Of a stretch of 64,000 bases of DNA, positions 57,305 through 64,000 are shown one piece after another. Numbering within the stretch: position 1 is the stretch's first letter; every line of letters starts with the position of its first letter. The DNA is from Ningiella ruwaisensis (GTDB taxonomy: Bacteria; Pseudomonadota; Gammaproteobacteria; Enterobacterales; Alteromonadaceae), in assembly GCF_004798935.1 (NCBI RefSeq), contig NZ_RAHT01000005.1, forward strand, positions 248,001 to 312,000, in the 5' to 3' direction. A program made the position numbers and the translations under genes. The notes beneath the pieces were generated by a model that searched no databases, was not told the DNA's origin, and was given only the letters and a program-made list of their open reading frames with translations.

Positions 57305-58663
57305 ATGAAGCAATTGATACGCCGCACTTTTGTCGGCATCACCGCCGCTCTCTTTGTCGTTACCGCAGTCAGTCAAGCACAAGCAGGAATCCCCTTTTTC
57401 TCGGACGATGAAATGCCGTCCCTTGCGCCGATGCTTGAAGAGACTACACCTGCCATTGTCAGTATTGCCGTTGAAGGTACGCAAACATCTCGTCAGCAAG
57501 TACCCGAAATGTTTAGATATTTCTTTGGTAACCCTGAGCAGACACCAAGAGAACGCCCTTTTAGAGGTTTAGGCTCAGGGGTAATTATCGACGCTGAAAA
57601 AGGTTATGTTGTGACCAACAATCATGTGGTTGATAACGCCGATAAAATTCTTGTGAAATTAACAGATGGCCGCGAATTTGAAGCAGAGAAGCTTGGTTCT
57701 GACGCGCAGAGCGATATTGCTTTGCTTAAAATTGATCCTGAAAACCTTACCGATGTGAAATTAGCCGATTCTGACAAACTTAGAGTCGGTGATTTTGTTG
57801 TTGCTATTGGTAATCCTTTTGGCTTAAGCCAAACCGTAACCTCTGGCATTGTCAGTGCTTTGGGTCGTTCTGGCCTAAACATTGGCGGCTACGAGGACTT
57901 TATTCAAACCGACGCGGCAATTAACCGAGGCAACTCAGGTGGCGCTCTGGTTAACTTGCGTGGTGAATTAGTCGGTATCAACACGGCTATTTTTGGTCCT
58001 AATGGTGGAAACGTCGGTATCGGCTTTGCAATCCCGAGCAATATGATGAAAAGCCTGGTCGACCAAATCGTTGAATTTGGCGAGGTCCGTCGAGGACTGT
58101 TAGGGATTTATGGAAACGATGTAGATGCTGGTTTAGCTGAGGCAATGAATTCACCCGCAAATAAAGGTGCCTTTGTTAACGAAGTAAACGAAGATTCTGC
58201 TGCTGATAAAGCGGGTATTCAATCAGGTGACATAATCACTGCTATCAACGGAAATTCTTTAAATAGCTTCAACGAATTGCGTGCCAAAGTGGCGAGTTTG
58301 GGCGCAGGTGCTAAAGTGACTCTGACCATTATCCGCAATGGTAAAAAACAGGATGTTGAAGTTACATTAGATGCCGCAGAAGCTATGCAGGCCCAAGCCG
58401 AAGAAATGCATCCAGCGCTTGAAGGTGCAACGTTTGTAACTGGAGAAGACAGAGCAGGCAATGCAGCAGTTGAGGTAACGGAAGTTATCGAAAATTCACC
58501 TGCGGCAAGGATCGGTTTGCGCACAGGAGACGTTGTGGTCGGCGTAAATCGTAAACGTATTTCAAGCGTGAGCTCTATGGCTGAAAGTATTGAAGAAGCA
58601 AATGGTGTCATTGCGCTAAACGTACAGCGTGGTAACAGCAACCTGTTTGTGATAATTCGTTAA
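57305..58663 (+). CDS. degQ: Periplasmic serine protease DegQ/DegP
   Basis: About 452 residues with a signal peptide (to QAQA, residue 27), a trypsin-like domain with catalytic His107 (NNHVVD), Asp137 (SDIALL) and Ser211 (GNSGGAL), and two PDZ domains (about 255-345 and 370-450). The ATG at 57305 has TAGGAG upstream; a TTG 8 codons earlier is less likely. The short Q-linker loop and position after zapG favour DegQ. It degrades or refolds misfolded envelope proteins. Confidence 0.93.
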   Translation: MKQLIRRTFVGITAALFVVTAVSQAQAGIPFFSDDEMPSLAPMLEETTPAIVSIAVEGTQTSRQQVPEMFRYFFGNPEQTPRERPFRGLGSGVIIDAEKGYVVTNNHVVDNADKILVKLTDGREFEAEKLGSDAQSDIALLKIDPENLTDVKLADSDKLRVGDFVVAIGNPFGLSQTVTSGIVSALGRSGLNIGGYEDFIQTDAAINRGNSGGALVNLRGELVGINTAIFGPNGGNVGIGFAIPSNMMKSLVDQIVEFGEVRRGLLGIYGNDVDAGLAEAMNSPANKGAFVNEVNEDSAADKAGIQSGDIITAINGNSLNSFNELRAKVASLGAGAKVTLTIIRNGKKQDVEVTLDAAEAMQAQAEEMHPALEGATFVTGEDRAGNAAVEVTEVIENSPAARIGLRTGDVVVGVNRKRISSVSSMAESIEEANGVIALNVQRGNSNLFVIIR

Positions 58664-58711
58664 CGATAGGGATGTAGTCATTTCAATGCGTTGATTATAT
58701 TAAAACGTCGA

Positions 58712-58740
58712 GAGCCGCCACTTTAATGGCGGCTTTTTTA
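58712..58740 (+). terminator. Rho-independent terminator of degQ
   Basis: AGCCGCCA pairs with TGGCGGCT around a CTTTAA-type loop and ends in a T run. Confidence 0.93.
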
Positions 58741-58858
58741 TAATGAGGAAATGGATTTATGCTGTGTTGCTTAAAACATGTGATGGTTAACGACAGCGCT
58801 TACATTGTTTATCACTGAAACAAAATTAAAGCCAATTTGTAGCAAAAGCATAGCAAAA

Positions 58859-60241
58859 TTATACAATGTCTTCTGAAAAAAGCTGCGGAACACAGTCTTC
58901 TTTCTTTGCTTTGTTTAACCACCAAAGACAAAAGCTGGCAACAATGACGCCAGCAAGCAGATTTGACGCCGCAATTGCGTAATAAATCGCCTGGCTATCA
59001 AAATATAAACTGGCAAAAAAGCTCAAGGGAACGTAAAGCATGGCGGTACGAATAAGATAGTATGCAAGTCCAGTTACCGAATGCCCTAAAGAATTAAATG
59101 CGGCTGACGACACAATCACAATCCCGTAGCCAAACAAACTCAAGGTGACGACTGATAGGTAACGGTAGGCTTCTTCTCCCACCTTTTCTGATGAAGCAAG
59201 CGCATTTGCTATAGGCAAGGCTGCAAAATAAAAGATCACAGCAAGCAACAGCGCCCAGACAAAGCAAATCAAATAACATTTTTTAAGTGCTTCCAACACT
59301 CTCCCTCTGTTACCTGCCCCCCAATTCTGTCCGGCAATTGGGCCTATTGCAGCAGACAGCGCCAGCATGGGAATGCACGCAAAGGACTCGATACGTGTTG
59401 CCACGCCAAAAGCGGCTACAGTAGCGTCACCGTAAGAGGCTAAAATCGAAGTCACCACTGCAATGCCAATGGGATTAACAACGCTTCCCGCGCCTGCGGG
59501 CAAGGCAATCTTTAGCACCTCTTTTATAGATGCCATCAGCTCCTGAATAGGCGGCAGCGCGATTACAATAAGCTGCTCGCGAAAATACGCTAAATAAAGG
59601 GCGAAAATAAAGGTTAAAATTCGAGCCACTAAGGTTCCGTAAGCCGCCCCTTCAATACCCAGAGATGGAATAGGGCCATAACCGAAAATCAAAAGTGGTG
59701 TAGCGGCAACGTTAACCACCGCTGCTCCTATCATGATCAAACTTGGCCAAAAGGCATCTCCTACTGAGCGGATCACTGCGTTAGCAACCATCGGGATAAC
59801 CAAAAATGGCATCGAAATGTACCAAATTTGCATGTAACGCGTGAGAAGTTGCAGTACTTCACCTTTTGCGCCTAATAAGCCGAATAAAGGCTCAATACTG
59901 AAAAAGCCTGCCAGAGATATTACTAAAACGATAAGCGTTGCCAGAATTAAACTGTCTGTTGAACGGCGTTTGGCTGTGCTTCTATCTTTTGCGCCAACGC
60001 TACGAGATACAACTGACGCCGCTCCTGCCCCCAGCCCGCTTGCTAAACTTGCGATTGCCATGGTGACCGGAAAGGTAAATGAAAGCGCTGCAAGCTCGTT
60101 TGTGCCTAATTTACCAACAAAATACGTATCGACAATTGAGACAGAAAATACAGCAACGATCCCCGCCACCATGGGCAGGGTTAGATTGGCGATTGATTGA
60201 TAAATTGATCCTTGCGTTAAATCCCTATCGCTTTTTGCCAT
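58859..60241 (-). CDS. MATE family efflux transporter
   Basis: The 460-residue protein has about twelve hydrophobic segments in two halves. SIANLTLPMVAGIVAVFSVSIVDTYFVGKLG (about 12-42, read in blocks), GLGAGAASVVSRSVGA in the first half, and GPIAGQNWGAGNRGRV in the second are typical of MATE multidrug/cation antiporters of the NorM/DinF kind. The gene sits between degQ and the NTF2-like gene and separates degQ from degS, which are neighbours in E. coli. Confidence 0.92.
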   Translation of the reverse strand: MAKSDRDLTQGSIYQSIANLTLPMVAGIVAVFSVSIVDTYFVGKLGTNELAALSFTFPVTMAIASLASGLGAGAASVVSRSVGAKDRSTAKRRSTDSLILATLIVLVISLAGFFSIEPLFGLLGAKGEVLQLLTRYMQIWYISMPFLVIPMVANAVIRSVGDAFWPSLIMIGAAVVNVAATPLLIFGYGPIPSLGIEGAAYGTLVARILTFIFALYLAYFREQLIVIALPPIQELMASIKEVLKIALPAGAGSVVNPIGIAVVTSILASYGDATVAAFGVATRIESFACIPMLALSAAIGPIAGQNWGAGNRGRVLEALKKCYLICFVWALLLAVIFYFAALPIANALASSEKVGEEAYRYLSVVTLSLFGYGIVIVSSAAFNSLGHSVTGLAYYLIRTAMLYVPLSFFASLYFDSQAIYYAIAASNLLAGVIVASFCLWWLNKAKKEDCVPQLFSEDIV

Positions 60242-60334
60242 GTGAAAAGCATTCTCATATTTTTTATAGAACTAATGCATAGTCTGGCGAGCTTTTTTAT
60301 GATCACAAAAACAAAATTCAATAAAACTAAAATC

Positions 60335-60359
60335 AAAAAAAGCGGGCAAATTGCCCGCT
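60335..60359 (-). terminator. Rho-independent terminator (minus strand)
   Basis: AGCGGGCAA and TTGCCCGCT form a GC-rich stem; the minus strand continues with a T run. It ends the NTF2-like transcript. Confidence 0.9.
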
Positions 60360-60382
60360 AGAAATTTAGTGGCTTATTAAGA

Positions 60383-60934
60383 TTAGCCTTTGTGCTCTAA
60401 AGAAGAGGGGTGAAGGACAATGCGTACTACGCCTTCGTCATCTTTAACAAAGCCCCATGTTTTATCCACAGAAGTTACACCGTCTTTATTGGTGAAATGC
60501 ACTTTACCAATGGTTGAAGCACTGTCACCCGCAATAAACACCGCGTTATTTTCAACTTCGCACTTGGTCCAGCCCATTAAAGCGAAACCTTTGTCGTTAG
60601 GGAAATTGTCATCACCGCCTACAAAATAAGATAAAGCACCTTCGCTGGTAGGACGGAATGTTTGAGGAACAACAGTTAAGGTAGGTTTAAACAGTACCGC
60701 ACCCATTTGGTAACCATAAGCGGCGTCAATGATGTCTTTTGCCAATGCCTTGGCAGCATCGTGTCCCTTTTCTTGATTTGTGCTGCTGATTTCTAGCAAA
60801 GCGTTACACCAACCTTGCTGAGCATTCAAAACTTCTTGCTCGCTCAAACCTTGATTAACAACCTTGACATCGGCCACTGCGCTTAACGATAACGAAGCCG
60901 CGCCAAGTAATACTGCCAAACTTTTTAGTTTCAT
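60383..60934 (-). CDS. Exported NTF2/SnoaL-like protein
   Basis: The 183-residue protein has a signal peptide (to SAVAD) followed by a compact domain: VLNAQQGWCNALLEIS, FVGGDDNFPNDKGFALMGWTKCEV and a C-terminal TWGFVKDDEGVVRIVLHPSSL. The ending strand and the helical start resemble NTF2-like (CaMKII-association type) domains. Similar secreted proteins are sometimes labelled phosphoribosyl-AMP cyclohydrolase, for which I see no motif. Function unknown. Confidence 0.55.
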   Translation of the reverse strand: MKLKSLAVLLGAASLSLSAVADVKVVNQGLSEQEVLNAQQGWCNALLEISSTNQEKGHDAAKALAKDIIDAAYGYQMGAVLFKPTLTVVPQTFRPTSEGALSYFVGGDDNFPNDKGFALMGWTKCEVENNAVFIAGDSASTIGKVHFTNKDGVTSVDKTWGFVKDDEGVVRIVLHPSSLEHKG

Positions 60935-61201
60935 ATTGTTTCCTTATAACATAACGAGAGTGATAAAATCGAAATGTTATACGGTAACGATTTAACTTAG
61001 GGACAAAAATAATTGCTCGATTTTATTTTATTAATAAATAAGAAAAAGCAGATGAAACATATTGCATGTAGAGCCTGTTTATCTGTGACCAATATTTGGA
61101 TTAGGCCTACAATTGCCGAGAACACAATCTATAAACAAAAATAAACACCTGCTAATGAAATTTGCTATGATCAAAACTTAAGCTGTAAACGTTTGGAAAG
61201 C

Positions 61202-62290
61202 ATGACCTTATTTAGTCGAATTTTAATTGCCGTTTTAAAACCCGTAATGCTTGGCATTGTGGTTGCTGCCATTTTGCTCGCCTTTTTTCCGGAATTCCGG
61301 CAAGGTGCGGGTTTGGATTTAAACATTTTCAAAAATAGCCAAACGATACCGCCTCGAATGAGCTATTACGACGCGCTTGAAAGAAGTGCGCCTGCCGTAG
61401 TCAATATTTACAGTATTAGTCTGGAAAACGACAATCGAATATTTCGAAGCCGTCGAACTTACGAACGCACATCGCTAGGTTCTGGCGTCATTATGAGTGA
61501 CGATGGCTATCTGCTGACTTGTTATCATGTTATACAAAATGCCGACAGCATCTACGTAACCTTGCAAGACAGTCGTTTGCTGCAGGCCCAATTAGTGGGT
61601 TTTGATGAAATTACCGATTTGGCTGTATTGCGTGTTTTTGCTGAAGATCTCCATGTCATCCCGCAAATGGAAAACCCTGATTTGCGAGTGGGCGATGTTG
61701 TGATGGCAATAGGCAACCCTCTAGACCTTGGTCAAACCATTACATCAGGTATCGTTAGTCGTGCCGGCTTAAGCACGTTTTCTACATTCTTTGATTTTAT
61801 TCAAACCGACGCTGTGCTTAATCAGGGAAATTCTGGCGGAGCTTTGGTTGACAGCAACGGTTATCTTGTAGGGATCACCAACGCTAACTTTAAAACTATT
61901 GACGAGCGACGCAGAGTCACAAGTGTTGATGGTGTTAATTTTGCTGTACCTTATGAATTAGCAAGACGGGTTATGGACGAAATTATACTTAACGGTAAAG
62001 TTACCCGAGGACAGTTGGGGTTTACCGGCGGTGAGCTAAGAGACAACCCCGGAATAGTAGTTGATTCAGTTAGCACGAATAGTCCTGCCGCGGCAGCGGG
62101 ACTACAAGTCAACGACATTTTATTAGAAATCAATGGAACCGAAGTGAATAGCGCGGCAAAAACGCGAGACTTGATTGCTGAAACTAAGCCCGGCTCAGAA
62201 ATGACCTTGGTCGTGAGCCGAGATGGTGAAATTATTGAAATGACAGTGGTCGTTGGTGAACTTTTGCCGCAAATGATCGCGCGCGGCTAA
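61202..62290 (+). CDS. degS: Site-1 protease DegS
   Basis: About 362 residues with an N-terminal membrane anchor (ILIAVLKPVMLGIVVAAILLA). The serine protease domain has His109 (CYHVI), Asp139 (ITDLAVL) and Ser211 (GNSGGAL), and there is one PDZ domain (about 265-355). One PDZ and an uncleaved anchor define DegS, which cuts RseA to start the sigma-E envelope response. The ATG at 61202 is preferred over a TTG three codons upstream. No rseA/rpoE genes are nearby. Confidence 0.94.
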   Translation: MTLFSRILIAVLKPVMLGIVVAAILLAFFPEFRQGAGLDLNIFKNSQTIPPRMSYYDALERSAPAVVNIYSISLENDNRIFRSRRTYERTSLGSGVIMSDDGYLLTCYHVIQNADSIYVTLQDSRLLQAQLVGFDEITDLAVLRVFAEDLHVIPQMENPDLRVGDVVMAIGNPLDLGQTITSGIVSRAGLSTFSTFFDFIQTDAVLNQGNSGGALVDSNGYLVGITNANFKTIDERRRVTSVDGVNFAVPYELARRVMDEIILNGKVTRGQLGFTGGELRDNPGIVVDSVSTNSPAAAAGLQVNDILLEINGTEVNSAAKTRDLIAETKPGSEMTLVVSRDGEIIEMTVVVGELLPQMIARG

Positions 62291-62331
62291 CACCGCACGC
62301 CACTAGGTAGTTTCTTTTTTTAAATTGTTGC

Positions 62332-63621
<1,290 letters not shown>

Positions 63622-63648
63622 TTATACAACTTTCGCTGTCAGCTATTT

Positions 63649-63900
63649 TTATTGATTGAAAAGCTTTTCTCGCTGCCACTGTGCGTTTGAGAACGTTTTA
63701 ACAGAAAGTGCGTGAATAGTGCCATCGGCAATCTGTTTGGACAAGGGGGAAGAAATCATTTGTTGGCGTTTGACGCGAGACATTGTCTCAAACTGATCGT
63801 CAACAGCAATAACTTGATAATGGGTGCCTTCGCTTTTAACGAATACTTGCTCTATACCGGTCGCTTGTTTTACTAAATCTGCGACTTCTTCATTTGTCAT
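63649..63900 (-). CDS. ibaG: BolA-family protein IbaG
   Basis: The 83-residue protein has the BolA/IbaG pattern GTHYQVIAVDDQFETMSRVKRQQMI and GTIHALSVKTFS. The family acts with monothiol glutaredoxins in iron-sulfur traffic and the acid response. It lies 54 bp upstream of murA, as in E. coli. Confidence 0.92.
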   Translation of the reverse strand: MTNEEVADLVKQATGIEQVFVKSEGTHYQVIAVDDQFETMSRVKRQQMISSPLSKQIADGTIHALSVKTFSNAQWQREKLFNQ

Positions 63901-63926
63901 GTAGTGCCTCTTTTTGCTGGTTTGAG

Positions 63927-64000
63927 TTATTCACTGGTACTAAGCAAAGCCTCGGCGTTGCTTAACTTAGCTAAATCAGATAATTTTTGAGGGATGTGTA
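63927..64000 (-). CDS. mlaB: Probable MlaB (STAS) C-terminal fragment
   Basis: Only the last 24 codons are in the window (ending KLSNAEALLSTSE). A helix with LSDLAKLSN before the stop fits the end of the STAS protein MlaB, and mlaB normally precedes ibaG-murA. The call rests mainly on gene order. Confidence 0.55.
   Translation of the reverse strand, partial: HIPQKLSDLAKLSNAEALLSTSE

Noticed and set aside
60383-60934. Phosphoribosyl-AMP cyclohydrolase (HisI) call
   Set aside because: The protein is secreted and lacks the HisI zinc-cysteine pattern; the label sometimes used for relatives is not supported.

Overview
The window looks like a chromosomal stretch of a marine gammaproteobacterium of the Alteromonadales type. 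This is inferred from gene content and gene order: ygfB-pepP-ubiH-ubiI, gcvT-gcvH-gcvP, 6S RNA with fau and rpiA-serA, and zapE-zapG-degQ-degS-murA-ibaG-mlaB. Small families such as DUF3010, DUF2780, DUF481 and DUF3718 fit as well. No rRNA, tRNA, CRISPR array, prophage or complete insertion sequence was seen.

Left part (1-22 kb): a partial VanZ-like membrane gene, a short palindromic MITE-like repeat, and a minus-strand run atl - kynU - kynurenine-formamidase-like lipoprotein - alpha/beta hydrolase. The hydrolase has a textbook MerR-type promoter, with a 20-bp spacer and a perfect dyad. The divergent merR gene is broken by one in-frame TAA, while the overlapping downstream gene yjbQ is intact. 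Then come a groES-groEL pair (GroEL without the usual GGM tail), purT, a PhoD-like phosphatase, a periplasmic catalase-like protein, ilvD, an M49-like lipoprotein peptidase, a UspE-like protein and a cysD with no cysN beside it.

Middle (22-31 kb): small accessory genes and an AT-rich three-gene cassette, 26408-29860. It encodes a Cap4/DUF4297-like nuclease effector, a small middle component and a DUF3732 SMC-like ATPase, all overlapping and on the minus strand. This matches the computationally defined ABC-three-component (ABC-3C) conflict systems. Beside it, directly after the gcvP terminator, lies an 888-bp group II intron with recognisable domains V and VI but no reverse transcriptase.

Right part (31-64 kb): the glycine cleavage operon gcvTHP with a divergent LysR regulator, the ubiquinone/aminopeptidase operon ygfB-pepP-ubiH-ubiI, and a 6S RNA gene. 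A ribose-salvage group follows (ribokinase, nucleoside hydrolase and, after fau, rpiA). Next are serA preceded by two tandem MetJ boxes, two DUF481 outer-membrane paralogues, an HDOD protein, a metallo-beta-lactamase/beta-CASP protein with a divergent rhodanese, and a YeeN-type YebC protein. The window ends with envelope genes: zapE, zapG, degQ, a MATE pump, degS, murA, ibaG and the end of mlaB.

Functional threads: one-carbon and serine metabolism (gcvTHP, fau, serA, purT), envelope quality control (degQ, degS, MliC-like, DUF481, murA, Mla), and a probable antiphage cassette next to a mobile intron. All calls come from reading the sequence. No database search was run.
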